Source: Christensenella sp. UBA4626
Lineage (GTDB): Bacteria > Bacillota > Clostridia > Christensenellales > UBA1242
Assembly (NCBI GenBank): GCA_002406115.1
Contig: DHNC01000018.1
Span: 353 to 25,138, forward strand
Length of the DNA: 24,786 nt
Reading direction: 5' to 3'
A program made the position numbers and the translations under genes. Below the pieces are notes generated by a model that worked only from the letters and a program-made list of their open reading frames with translations, did not search any database and had not been told where the DNA came from. This document shows positions 1 through 6,976 of this stretch, in pieces (the stretch's first letter is position 1; each line of letters starts with the position of its first letter).

Positions 1-159
1 TAATTGCTTGTGTAAAAACTCTATTCTTTTTGAGCTTGAATAAGCATACTTTTCAAAATTGCTTAGACTAGCCAGTGCAATAACTTTTGAGATTTTTTCA
101 ATGTTGTCTAAACTAATTACAACATTATCTTCTAGTATTTCATTTTTTCTTTTGTTCAT
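1..159 (-). CDS. Unknown protein, N-terminal part (runs off the window edge)
   Basis: An open minus-strand frame begins with ATG at 157-159 and stays open to base 1, giving 53 residues that start MNKRKNEILEDN. A strong ribosome site, AAAGGAG (complement of 167-173), lies 7 bases before the ATG, and this is the main reason to believe the gene. The visible part is short, charged and probably helical, with no signal peptide, membrane segment or motif that I recognise. No function can be assigned. The stop is outside the window, so full length is unknown. A minus-strand terminator at 288-325 separates it from everything to its right, so it probably has its own promoter in 174-290; I could not pick a convincing one. 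Confidence 0.6.
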   Translation of the reverse strand, partial: MNKRKNEILEDNVVISLDNIEKISKVIALASLSNFEKYAYSSSKRIEFLHKQL

Positions 160-287
160 ATATTTTCTCCTTTATCCGCCTTTTTGCAAGTGGCGTTGGA
201 GCAGAGTTTGGATACAAAACATAACCCTTAAAGTTCTAATACAAGAAGTCAAGGAAGAAGAAAGAAATATTGTGTTGGAATATTATT

Positions 288-325
288 GCAATAAAAAAAT
301 ACTAGACTGAAATATTCAATCTAGT
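288..325 (-). terminator. Rho-independent terminator (minus strand)
   Basis: The arms ACTAGA (301-306) and TCTAGT (320-325) enclose a second stem TGAA/TTCA (308-311/315-318), with one mismatch between them. On the minus strand the hairpin is followed by a run of seven T (complement of 293-299). It would stop a minus-strand transcript coming from 326 upward. No gene is visible there, so it may end a small untranslated RNA or be left over from a lost gene. Confidence 0.6.
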
Positions 326-555
326 AGAATACATAAACAATATTTGTTTCCCTTGACTTAGGGGAAAACTATGCTACAAAAGACACCAAAAACGAGTAAA
401 GGAGATTAAGTAAAGAAAATATACTTTAATGATTTTGGAATAACTAGAACATTAACATTGCTCATAGTTATGTATTTGAAAAATGGCTTTTTGTAAACAT
501 ATATAAATTTTATAAAGCAACAATATTGAAATTTAAGAATAAATTACAATACAAT

Positions 556-622
556 TTGCCGAGTGTATAAAAAAAGAGGTTTTGCGGATAGCCTGCGCGC
601 AAACCTCTTTTTCACTCGGCAA
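556..622. terminator. Long bidirectional terminator-like inverted repeat
   Basis: Outer 10-bp arms TTGCCGAGTG (556-565) and CACTCGGCAA (613-622) match perfectly. Inside them AAAAAGAGGTTT (571-582) pairs perfectly with AAACCTCTTTTT (601-612), and TGCG/CGCA extends the stem toward an 18-base loop. Because each strand has an A-run before and a T-run after the GC-rich inner stem, it can terminate transcription in both directions. It probably ends the restriction-modification operon that reads leftward from about 6100. Confidence 0.7.
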
Positions 623-710
623 TGTTTATTCAAGAGAAATATGTTTTTGTTTAGTTGTTTTTCTATTTTTGTAGTTCATTTTGTTTGTATTGTTTAATTG
701 TTTTTGTGTT

Positions 711-768
711 CGTGTGCTTGTCTTCGGTGGAGCGAAGCGACACCGACTTGTATCAAGACAAGCACACG
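711..768. repeat. 14-bp perfect inverted repeat with inner stem
   Basis: CGTGTGCTTGTCTT (711-724) is the exact complement of 755-768, and CGGTG/CACCG (725-729/741-745) forms an inner stem. It lies 24 bases past the stop of the ATPase gene. There is no T-run on the minus strand after it, so it is not a standard terminator. It could protect the 3' end of the operon mRNA, or be a copy of a dispersed palindromic repeat. Confidence 0.7.
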
Positions 769-791
769 TTTAAATGCCATTTGTTTAAAAA

Positions 792-2636
792 TTAGGAGTT
801 AAATATTTGCTCTATAGTATTAAATAATGGTTCAAAATCGTTAAAAACTTTTTTATCTGCAAATAGTAAATCTTCCCAGAAATCACATTTATGCTTATCT
901 TTTAATATATAAAATGTAAGAACTTTATTTCTTTGTTTTGTTTTATTATTACTCCTTAAAAAATCTTCATCAATTAGAGTTTCTATTTCTATAAAACAAT
1001 CCGAACTGCTTTCTATTGAAACGTAATTTTGAAGTCTGCTTGGAATTGGAATCATCATAGCATAGCGTTTACAATCCTTATGTTTCAAGCAGATTCCCTT
1101 ATCAAGATTAAAATCTCCATATTTACAATATTGTTTTTGCTTATCAATTTTAAAATCTTTTATTTTTTCGTATGTTTTATACCCTTCAGTATCAAAGTCA
1201 AAAAGACATATTCTTTTAGTATTAGCATCCAAAGAAATGTTTTTACAGGATAATATATTATATAGCCCACCTGTAGAATAATTTCCATTGATAGAATATT
1301 TACAGTTTTTCATAAACATTTCATCTAAATTATCTTTAGTTAAATTTGTAACGCCTTTCAATTTTAAATATGCTATTTTATAAATTTGAACATATTTATC
1401 TTCAACTAATACTGCATTTCCATCATGCTTTAATAATAATTCTAATTCTTGAATGCGATTTTCTTGATTTTTTATTTTATCGTAATAAGTTTTATTTGCT
1501 TCCTTTAATTCTGAATAGTCAAATTGATTTACATTAATTATTTTTGGAGAATCATTGATTTGACTAAAAATTTCATAAAATTGTGCATAATCTGGCGCTA
1601 AAGAAATTGTTGCTGGTGAATGAGTTGTTATAATAACCTGAATCCCTTTATCTATATAAAAATCTTTGATTACAGTAAAAAACGATTCGGTTAATGAAGG
1701 ATTTAATGGGGCATCATATTCATCAAATAACATTAAATCTATCCCTTTAGACATATTGATATCCATAGAGAACAATGCTAATTTTAAAATAGACTTTTCT
1801 CCATCACTTAAATCTATTAGTTCTCTTGATTCTTCATCTTGAAGTAATTGTGGATTTTCAGATAAACTTGTAATATCAAAATCATAATCGTCTTTAAATC
1901 TATACTTAAAATTTAACTTTTGGAATAAATTATTTAATATTGTCCATGGTGCATTTTTTAAACAATCATCGTTGTTAAATTTTTTGCCTATAATACCACA
2001 TTCTGCTTGTTCTTTCATTCTAACGCAACAAAATTTATAAAATAGATTTCCAACTTGCCCAACTATATTATCCTCATTTCTCCATATAAAATCTGTTGGT
2101 AACGATTCTCTAAATTCTTTTTGATTTAATTTGTAGATTTTCTCGTTATCGTACTTATTTTTAAGAGAGTGTATCATGCTTAATATTGAACGCCATGCAG
2201 AATTTTTGATATTCGAATCACCTTGTTCATTGCAGTAAATTAATTTATTTGTATCTAAATTTGGATGATTTAAAATATATTTTGAATAAAAATTCCAAGC
2301 CGATTGGATATCGTTCTCTATATTATATGCATTTGCTTGTCCAAAATTTTGACTTATGTTTATGTTTTCCCTAAACGATAATAATTTGATGTTTTCAATT
2401 TTCTCATATTTCTCTTCAGACTGTGTTTGTTCTACATCTCTTGTAATAGATTCGTGAGATATGTTTCCATACTTGTCTCTAGTTTGATTTGATTGTTTTG
2501 CGATTATTCTTAATAATTGACTTTTACCGCTACCATTAACGCCCGATAAAATAATTAAGTCTCCACACAATTCGCATTCGAAGTCTTTTTTAAAAGATTT
2601 ATAATCATTATTTAACTTTAATTTTATTTTTTTCAT
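792..2636 (-). CDS. OLD-like AAA ATPase with degenerate Toprim-like C-terminal part
   Basis: This 614-residue protein has an ABC/AAA-type ATPase split by a helical insert. Walker A GVNGSGKS is at about 32-39, the signature LSDGEKS at about 276-282, Walker B LMLFDEYDAP at 301-310 and the H-loop TTHS at 337-340. The C-terminal part carries VLVEDKYV (409-416) and LFDFDTEG (478-485), spaced like the Glu and Asp-x-Asp of the Toprim nuclease domain of OLD proteins, but the usual glycine after the first Glu is missing. OLD-family proteins act in phage defence, e.g. OLD itself and GajA. It is the last gene of the restriction-modification operon. I chose ATG 2634-2636; a GTG at 2646-2648 overlaps the preceding stop by 4 nt and would add four residues. 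No strong ribosome site supports either start. Activity of the Toprim-like part is uncertain. Confidence 0.75.
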   Translation of the reverse strand: MKKIKLKLNNDYKSFKKDFECELCGDLIILSGVNGSGKSQLLRIIAKQSNQTRDKYGNISHESITRDVEQTQSEEKYEKIENIKLLSFRENINISQNFGQANAYNIENDIQSAWNFYSKYILNHPNLDTNKLIYCNEQGDSNIKNSAWRSILSMIHSLKNKYDNEKIYKLNQKEFRESLPTDFIWRNEDNIVGQVGNLFYKFCCVRMKEQAECGIIGKKFNNDDCLKNAPWTILNNLFQKLNFKYRFKDDYDFDITSLSENPQLLQDEESRELIDLSDGEKSILKLALFSMDINMSKGIDLMLFDEYDAPLNPSLTESFFTVIKDFYIDKGIQVIITTHSPATISLAPDYAQFYEIFSQINDSPKIINVNQFDYSELKEANKTYYDKIKNQENRIQELELLLKHDGNAVLVEDKYVQIYKIAYLKLKGVTNLTKDNLDEMFMKNCKYSINGNYSTGGLYNILSCKNISLDANTKRICLFDFDTEGYKTYEKIKDFKIDKQKQYCKYGDFNLDKGICLKHKDCKRYAMMIPIPSRLQNYVSIESSSDCFIEIETLIDEDFLRSNNKTKQRNKVLTFYILKDKHKCDFWEDLLFADKKVFNDFEPLFNTIEQIFNS

Positions 2637-2644
2637 TACCAATC

Positions 2645-3364
2645 TCACTTTTTAAAAATAAATATATATTCATGTGCTAATAGCAAAAAGTTGTATTTTT
2701 CACTATTTGTTTTCCAAAAACCTGTCGCTTTGCAATTGTGTTGTTCTTTTATAATTATTTCTTTTTGTTTGAATCCTGCATTTATAAATCTTTGCATAAC
2801 TTCAAAACCAAGTGGTTGAACCATTCCGTTTTTGCGAGTATCACCCATAACAATAGCACAAAATTTATCTTTCTTTAAAACTCTATAACACTCGCTAGCA
2901 ACTTTTTCAATTGCAACAAGAAAATCTTTATATTTTAAGTGTGATAAATCTTCATCAATATCTTCGCTATATTTTATAATATCTGCATAAGGTGGGTGGG
3001 TGCAAATTAAATCAACACTTTCATTTTGAATATTCTTTAAATCACAAGCATTACCTAGTTCAACTTTGATGTCATTATTAAATTCACAATTAAAATCAAG
3101 TTTGCTCTTTGTAATCTCAACAGCGCTTGGGTTTATGTCAATACCAATTGCATTACGATTGTTTAATTTACATTCAATAAGTGTTGTTCCACCACCAATA
3201 AATTGGTCAAGCACTATATCGTTTGATTTTGAATATCTCAAAATAATATTTTTGGCAACATAAGGAGAAAAGTTTCCTCGATATTTTGCATCATGGGTTG
3301 CCCATTTTCCGCGATTTGGAAACGACCAAACAGTGTTAGTTTCTAATTCAAATTTTTCTTCCAT
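2645..3364 (-). CDS. DNA methyltransferase (N6-adenine or N4-cytosine type)
   Basis: This 239-residue protein fits an AdoMet-dependent amino-methyltransferase. The AdoMet-binding loop DQFIGGGTT lies at about 54-62, followed by the acidic IGIDINPSA strand at about 73-81. The catalytic motif is THPPYAD at about 121-127, a variant of the D/S/T-PPY motif. The order AdoMet loop then catalytic motif differs from DpnA, the second methylase of the pneumococcal DpnII system, whose motifs are reversed, so this is not a simple dpnA orthologue. The gene starts directly after the DpnII-type endonuclease stop (no gap) and overlaps the ATPase gene if that uses the GTG start. It could protect the same GATC site, perhaps single-stranded, or another target. 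Enzyme class 0.85, target unknown. Confidence 0.85.
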   Translation of the reverse strand: MEEKFELETNTVWSFPNRGKWATHDAKYRGNFSPYVAKNIILRYSKSNDIVLDQFIGGGTTLIECKLNNRNAIGIDINPSAVEITKSKLDFNCEFNNDIKVELGNACDLKNIQNESVDLICTHPPYADIIKYSEDIDEDLSHLKYKDFLVAIEKVASECYRVLKKDKFCAIVMGDTRKNGMVQPLGFEVMQRFINAGFKQKEIIIKEQHNCKATGFWKTNSEKYNFLLLAHEYIFIFKK

Positions 3365-4222
3365 CTATTTTAAAATTTCCTTCAACTTGCCATTAGATAA
3401 ATCTTTAATGTTATATAGGTTGTCCATTACATCAAAAGTTTCTTCAAGGTTGTTTCTAGCATCAACCCAACCTAGACCATCAGTAACCCAAACAAAAGCA
3501 AAGCCTTTAATATTTTTGCATTCCTCTGCAATCATTTTGTAACTTCTTGCTGTTTCGTTAAGTTTTGAGCCTGAGCTAGAGTAAAAGTTTGTTTCAAAAG
3601 CATAAATACAATTATCAGTTTTTACAACATAATCAAATCTTTTTGCAACTTTGCCAAGATTGGACAAAGAAGATAAATCAATATTCCATTTGTGTTCAAT
3701 ATCTTTCAAGTACATTTCTTTAAAATAAGTTTGATTTAAAACAAAACTTTCTTTCTCAATAAAACCTTGTAAAACATCTTCCATTAAGTGTCCACCACGA
3801 TTTTTTCTTCCATTAGAGCCTAGACCAACTTCAACACCAGTAGCATAATCTACAAGATTGTTTACTAAATGATTTGAGATTAAGTCAAACAAACCAGTTT
3901 TTCTCATAAATCTTTTCAAAAGTTCAATATCGTCAATATTTGTAAAGTTGTATTTTAACTTTTCACCATCATCAACAACTTTAATTTCTTTTTCTCTCAC
4001 AGCAATTAAAAGTGGTAAACATTTTCTAATTTCTGGATACCTGTTGAAGAGGTTGTCAAAATCTTTTTCAATATTTTTAGAACCAACAAGTGAATTCATT
4101 ATATTTAATTCTACTTTAATTTTGTTAATGTTTTTATAGACTGTATTGAAATCTGTATAATATTCGTAAGTCGCAATGCTATCAGTGAAAGTATTAAACC
4201 ATTCTTTAAAATTTCTTTTCAT
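3365..4222 (-). CDS. dpnII-like: Type II restriction endonuclease, DpnII/MboI family (predicted GATC)
   Basis: At 285 residues the length fits DpnII-type endonucleases. The C-terminal core has a PD-(D/E)XK-like arrangement: RFDYVVKTDN (195-204), AFETNFYSSSGSKLNE (208-223) and FVWVTDGLGW (243-252), followed by NNLEETFDV. From memory these are hallmark stretches of DpnII, which cuts unmethylated GATC. GGHLMEDVL (143-151) precedes the core. The start overlaps the small ORF's stop as TAATG, and AAAGGAG lies 9 nt upstream. A Dam-type methylase two genes upstream completes a standard system, and GATC depletion of the window fits the predicted site. I see no truncation or frameshift, so it is probably active. 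Confidence 0.9.
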   Translation of the reverse strand: MKRNFKEWFNTFTDSIATYEYYTDFNTVYKNINKIKVELNIMNSLVGSKNIEKDFDNLFNRYPEIRKCLPLLIAVREKEIKVVDDGEKLKYNFTNIDDIELLKRFMRKTGLFDLISNHLVNNLVDYATGVEVGLGSNGRKNRGGHLMEDVLQGFIEKESFVLNQTYFKEMYLKDIEHKWNIDLSSLSNLGKVAKRFDYVVKTDNCIYAFETNFYSSSGSKLNETARSYKMIAEECKNIKGFAFVWVTDGLGWVDARNNLEETFDVMDNLYNIKDLSNGKLKEILK

Positions 4223-4416
4223 TATTTCTTTTCTCCTTTATTTTTGCCAAAAGTTAAATTTGTGGTCATAATATCGTGGTCAGTTATTTTTATATTTTTA
4301 ATTTTATTATCACTACGAGTATTAGTTGTTATAGTAACATTATTTGGAGAAAAAATTTCGTTGCTAATTTTTGAAATTGTCTTTTTGTTACTATTATTTG
4401 CGTTGTTTTTGTTCAT
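4222..4416 (-). CDS. Small Asn/Lys-rich hypothetical protein (64 aa)
   Basis: This short frame lies between the membrane-protein and endonuclease genes. It has a fair ribosome site (AAGGAAG, about 9 nt before ATG), and its stop overlaps the endonuclease start as TAATG, typical of translational coupling. The 64 residues are hydrophilic and rich in Asn, Lys, Thr and Ile, with no recognisable domain, so it looks disordered. It could be a real small subunit, or a leader cistron whose translation delivers ribosomes to the endonuclease start, delaying or limiting its synthesis. Low complexity means chance cannot be excluded. The antisense frame in the same place looks hydrophobic, but lies against operon direction and is taken as a shadow. 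Confidence 0.5.
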   Translation of the reverse strand: MNKNNANNSNKKTISKISNEIFSPNNVTITTNTRSDNKIKNIKITDHDIMTTNLTFGKNKGEKK

Positions 4417-4432
4417 TCAAATATTCTTCCTT

Positions 4433-4957
4433 TTATATGATTTTTATTATTATCAATACAAACATTAATAATATGTTTATAGTTGTAGATATCATTGCGA
4501 TTTTATTGAAGAAATGCTTTTGTTCAGCTTTTTTACTCATATCATTGTTATAAAGAGTAAATTGTCCTATCATTTTCCCAAAAAATTCAACATTGGTACA
4601 TTGATAAAACTCATCATTAATATAATTATTATTGTCAATAAAAGTAGTTTTTCTAGGATATAGTCCGCAAATTATTGATATTAATGTAATCAACATACTT
4701 AAACCAAATAAAATTAAAAATGTATACATTAAAGTTTTTAGACAACATGACAATTGATTGAATGGTATAATTGTTATTAATAATGCCAGAATTGCAGCAT
4801 TAAACACGAGTAGCATGTTTAATTTTTCATCTGAAGCTTTAAATCTTTCTCTTTGAATATTATATATTTCTTTACAATGAGCATATCCTTGCTTTAAGTT
4901 TTCTAATTCTTGTTTATCTCGTTCTTCTTGTGATAATTTATTTATTTCACTTTCCAT
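4433..4957 (-). CDS. Three-helix membrane protein, PycTM/SLATT-like layout
   Basis: The 174-residue protein begins with a charged helical arm (about 1-45). It then has a hydrophobic hairpin (about 47-66 and 73-98), a soluble stretch of about 50 residues and a last membrane helix (about 153-173). The junction FKASDEKLNMLLVFNAAIL (39-57) recalls the start of the first helix in PycTM effectors of Pycsar and in related SLATT-type defence proteins; that resemblance is from memory, not a search. Such proteins are thought to depolarise membranes on activation by a partner. The start overlaps the methylase stop as TAATG with AAAGGAG just upstream, so it is co-translated with the restriction-modification genes. 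No cyclase or nucleotide-signal synthase is next to it. It may be an effector or an anchoring subunit. Confidence 0.8.
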   Translation of the reverse strand: MESEINKLSQEERDKQELENLKQGYAHCKEIYNIQRERFKASDEKLNMLLVFNAAILALLITIIPFNQLSCCLKTLMYTFLILFGLSMLITLISIICGLYPRKTTFIDNNNYINDEFYQCTNVEFFGKMIGQFTLYNNDMSKKAEQKHFFNKIAMISTTINILLMFVLIIIKII

Positions 4958-5859
4958 TATTTTCTCCTTTTGTAATTCATTACAACAATTTCTGTTATAT
5001 CGCCACGCTTACTTGCTTGGCAATTTATCATTCTTTTTGCATAAACTCTTTCGATTTCAAAGCCATTATATAGGTCATCAAAAAAGTTATCATTTTCATT
5101 TGAGTTTTTAGGATCAGAATTTGAAAGCATAAGCAAACAATCCTTTTTATCTAAATCTTTAAAATTTTCAGCGAGTTTGATTTGGTCACTATCATCAAAA
5201 CCAGATTTATCATAACTGACAAATGAATTATTCTCAATAAGTGGGCGATAAGGTGGGTCAAAATAAATAAACGTATTTTTATCTGCATTGCTTAATCCTT
5301 GTTCATAACTACCAAAACTAATCTCAACTTTTTGCAACAATTTTGAGCAAAGCAATAAATTTTCTTTATCACAAATTAAAGGATTTTTATATTTGCCATG
5401 TGGCACATTAAATTTACCACTTTTGTTAACTCTATAAAGTCCATTAAAACATGTGTGGTTTAGGAATATGAAATCGGCACACTTTTCAAAATCGTAATGC
5501 CCATTTAAATGGATTGAGTTATATCTATCCCTAACATTATAAAAATATTTTGTTCTGTCATCACAAGATAAATATTCTTTTTCAAGAACTTCAAGTTGCT
5601 TTATAACTTCATTTACATTTGCTTTTATACAACGATAACAATTTATAAGTTCTTTATTAATGTCGTTTATATATGCTTTTTCAATGTCGTAATTTTGTAA
5701 AACATGAAAAAGGACTGCACCACCACCAACGAAAGGTTCTATATATGTTTTTATTTTACCTTCTTTAAGTTCATTTGGGAACATTTCATCAAATGTATTT
5801 ATAAGTTGTCCTTTACCGCCAGCCCATTTCAAAAATGGTTTAGCAATTCCTTTACACAT
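4957..5859 (-). CDS. dpnM-like: DNA adenine methylase, Dam/DpnM (D12) class, predicted GATC
   Basis: This 300-residue protein carries the hallmarks of alpha-class N6-adenine methylases. PFLKWAGGKGQ lies at 8-18, the AdoMet loop EPFVGGGAVLF at 41-51, FLNHTCFNGLYRVN at 132-145 and the catalytic DPPY at 201-204. Dam and DpnM methylate adenine in GATC, which matches the DpnII-type endonuclease two genes downstream, so its role is self-protection. The gene overlaps the end of the regulator gene by 8 nt and has AAAGGAG 7 nt before the ATG. Being upstream of the endonuclease, it would be made first when the operon is switched on. It contains the only GATC (5112-5115) that I found between 1 and 9736. 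Confidence 0.93.
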   Translation of the reverse strand: MCKGIAKPFLKWAGGKGQLINTFDEMFPNELKEGKIKTYIEPFVGGGAVLFHVLQNYDIEKAYINDINKELINCYRCIKANVNEVIKQLEVLEKEYLSCDDRTKYFYNVRDRYNSIHLNGHYDFEKCADFIFLNHTCFNGLYRVNKSGKFNVPHGKYKNPLICDKENLLLCSKLLQKVEISFGSYEQGLSNADKNTFIYFDPPYRPLIENNSFVSYDKSGFDDSDQIKLAENFKDLDKKDCLLMLSNSDPKNSNENDNFFDDLYNGFEIERVYAKRMINCQASKRGDITEIVVMNYKRRK

Positions 5860-6067
5860 TTTTTGACTCCTTTGTTAATTCCATAATATCCGCAATATCA
5901 CAATCAAGAGTTTTGCAAATTCGCAAAAGAACATCCATACTTACTTGTTCGTTTTTTCCAAGTTTAGCAAGAGTTGATGTCCCTATATCAGCCTTTAATC
6001 TTAATTCTGTTTTTGTCATACCATTATCAATAAGTTTTTTCCATAATTTGTTATATGAAATGCTCAT
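5852..6067 (-). CDS. XRE (Cro/CI) family helix-turn-helix regulator
   Basis: This 71-residue protein is almost only a DNA-binding domain. LWKKLIDNGMTKTELRLKA (8-26), IGTSTLAKLGKNE (28-40) and MDVLLRICKTLDCDIADIM (44-62) follow the five-helix Cro/CI pattern, with the recognition helix around 29-37. It is the first gene of the restriction-modification operon and overlaps the methylase gene by 8 nt. Like the C proteins of many such systems it probably controls the operon's timing, here by binding near its own promoter, where an 11-bp palindrome covers the -10 box. The ribosome site is AGAGGT, 6 nt upstream. Autoregulation is inferred from position. Confidence 0.88.
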   Translation of the reverse strand: MSISYNKLWKKLIDNGMTKTELRLKADIGTSTLAKLGKNEQVSMDVLLRICKTLDCDIADIMELTKESKNV

Positions 6068-6094
6068 ACTATACCTCTGAATTTATTTTATAAA

Positions 6095-6126
6095 TGTATT
6101 ATACAATAAATGTTAGAAAATTACAA
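6095..6126 (-). promoter_or_regulatory. Promoter of the restriction-modification operon with candidate operator
   Basis: On the minus strand a consensus -10 TATAAT (complement of 6098-6103) follows a partial -35 TTGTAA (complement of 6121-6126) at 17 bp. The palindrome TGTAT-T-ATACA (6095-6105) lies over the -10 box and could be the operator of the XRE protein made from the first gene, which starts about 30 bp downstream. Confidence 0.65.
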
Positions 6127-6170
6127 CAAAATATTTGACTTATGAAATATTTTATCCCGTAAAATACTAC

Positions 6171-6761
6171 TTATTTGTTTTTTACTACCTTAATGGAATT
6201 TACTAGTTTAATAAATAAGTCTTGAATAAAATTGTTTATATTTTTAACATTTATAAATTTGGGTTTATCATTATATAAGTTTCCTTTGTTATCTTTTGAA
6301 TATCTTGAATGGGAGCCATCACAATCGAGCTCTTCCAAAGCACAAATAAAAATTTTTATATCATCAAAGTTGTCATTTTTTATACAATTGTATTCATTAA
6401 ATATTTCAATGATTTTATCCCATAATGTAATTAACCCATGTCTGGGTTTGTATTCAATATTCAATAATCTGCAGATATATTTCAAAGTAAGTTCCACTGT
6501 ATGTCTTGCAAGAAATATAAATGGAATTGTTAATGAATTAGTTCGTAGTGTCATGATTACTACAGATGAATGATTTTGTTTTAATAAAGAATCCGCTATG
6601 CAATTTATAGCATTTGCATATCCTAATATGACTTCTTTTTCAGCTTCATCAGGTTTAAATTCATCCTTAAAAATAGAGGCTGATGTAACAATATCCCATT
6701 CGTTTGTAATATCCTTATCAAACTTATCTCTAACAAACATTTCTCTAGTATATTTTGTCAT
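6171..6761 (-). CDS. Uncharacterised alpha-helical protein (HEPN-like fold suspected)
   Basis: This soluble, helix-rich protein of 196 residues has conserved-looking pieces: FLARHTVELTLK (83-94), HGLITLW (108-114) and DGSHSRYSKD (148-157). They resemble a recurrent bacterial hypothetical family with a helix of the type xRHxxELxLK followed by Hx(L)xxLW. I suspect a HEPN-like helical bundle, but the RNase motif R-x(4-6)-H is not evident. AAGGAG precedes the ATG by 7 nt, and TATAAT (complement of 6788-6793) lies upstream without a good -35. It sits directly before the restriction-modification promoter in the same direction, with no clear terminator between. A defence role is possible by position only. 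Confidence 0.7.
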   Translation of the reverse strand: MTKYTREMFVRDKFDKDITNEWDIVTSASIFKDEFKPDEAEKEVILGYANAINCIADSLLKQNHSSVVIMTLRTNSLTIPFIFLARHTVELTLKYICRLLNIEYKPRHGLITLWDKIIEIFNEYNCIKNDNFDDIKIFICALEELDCDGSHSRYSKDNKGNLYNDKPKFINVKNINNFIQDLFIKLVNSIKVVKNK

Positions 6762-6834
6762 TATAATCTCCTTAGAATTATGACTACATTATAAAACAAA
6801 ATTGATTGTATGGTGTCACAAATAAGCAAAATAA

Positions 6835-6868
6835 CAAAAAAGACTAAACCGATTAGTCCGATTTAGTC
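6835..6868 (-). terminator. Rho-independent terminator (minus strand)
   Basis: GACTAAA (6842-6848) pairs with TTTAGTC (6862-6868), with a further CG/CG pair beyond one mismatch. On the minus strand the stem is followed by a run of six T. It would end the transcript of the 6977-7549 gene. Confidence 0.65.
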
Positions 6869-6928
6869 CATTAAATTATTCTGCTAGTTTCAAAATTGTT
6901 AGCCCATCCTGCTCTTTTTTTATATTGA

Positions 6929-6966
6929 AATGTTAATTTATTTTAATTATAATGTTAATTTATTTT
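6929..6966. repeat. 16-bp direct repeat, two copies
   Basis: AATGTTAATTTATTTT occurs at 6929-6944 and again at 6951-6966, separated by six bases. It lies between the stop of the 6977 gene and the terminator at 6835-6868. It may be a slippage product. Confidence 0.75.
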
Positions 6967-6976
6967 GATTTAAACA

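Larger units (their letters stand above)
326..791. other. Gene-free intergenic stretch with several hairpins
   Basis: No frame with a plausible start, ribosome site and composition was found in this 466-bp stretch on either strand. A 45-codon open frame on the minus strand around 365-520 has no start signal and looks random. A small hairpin TTTCCC/GGGAAA (347-352/362-367) lacks a T-run. Two larger inverted repeats (556-622, 711-768) are listed separately. On the minus strand the stretch between the terminator-like hairpin at 556-622 and the terminator at 288-325 is about 230 nt, so a short RNA is conceivable. Confidence 0.5.

Noticed and set aside
234..238. Promoter for the partial gene at 1-159 using TTGACT (complement of about 248-253)
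   Set aside because: No -10 box lies at 16-18 bp from this -35-like element, so I did not list it.
556..622. Integron attC-like site
   Set aside because: The A-run/T-run stem fits a bidirectional terminator, and there are no attC core sites, cassettes or integrase gene.
4244..4468. Hydrophobic plus-strand open frame opposite the small Asn/Lys-rich ORF
   Set aside because: Asn/Lys-rich codons read as Phe/Ile/Val on the complement, so hydrophobicity is a composition artefact; no ribosome site or promoter was seen.
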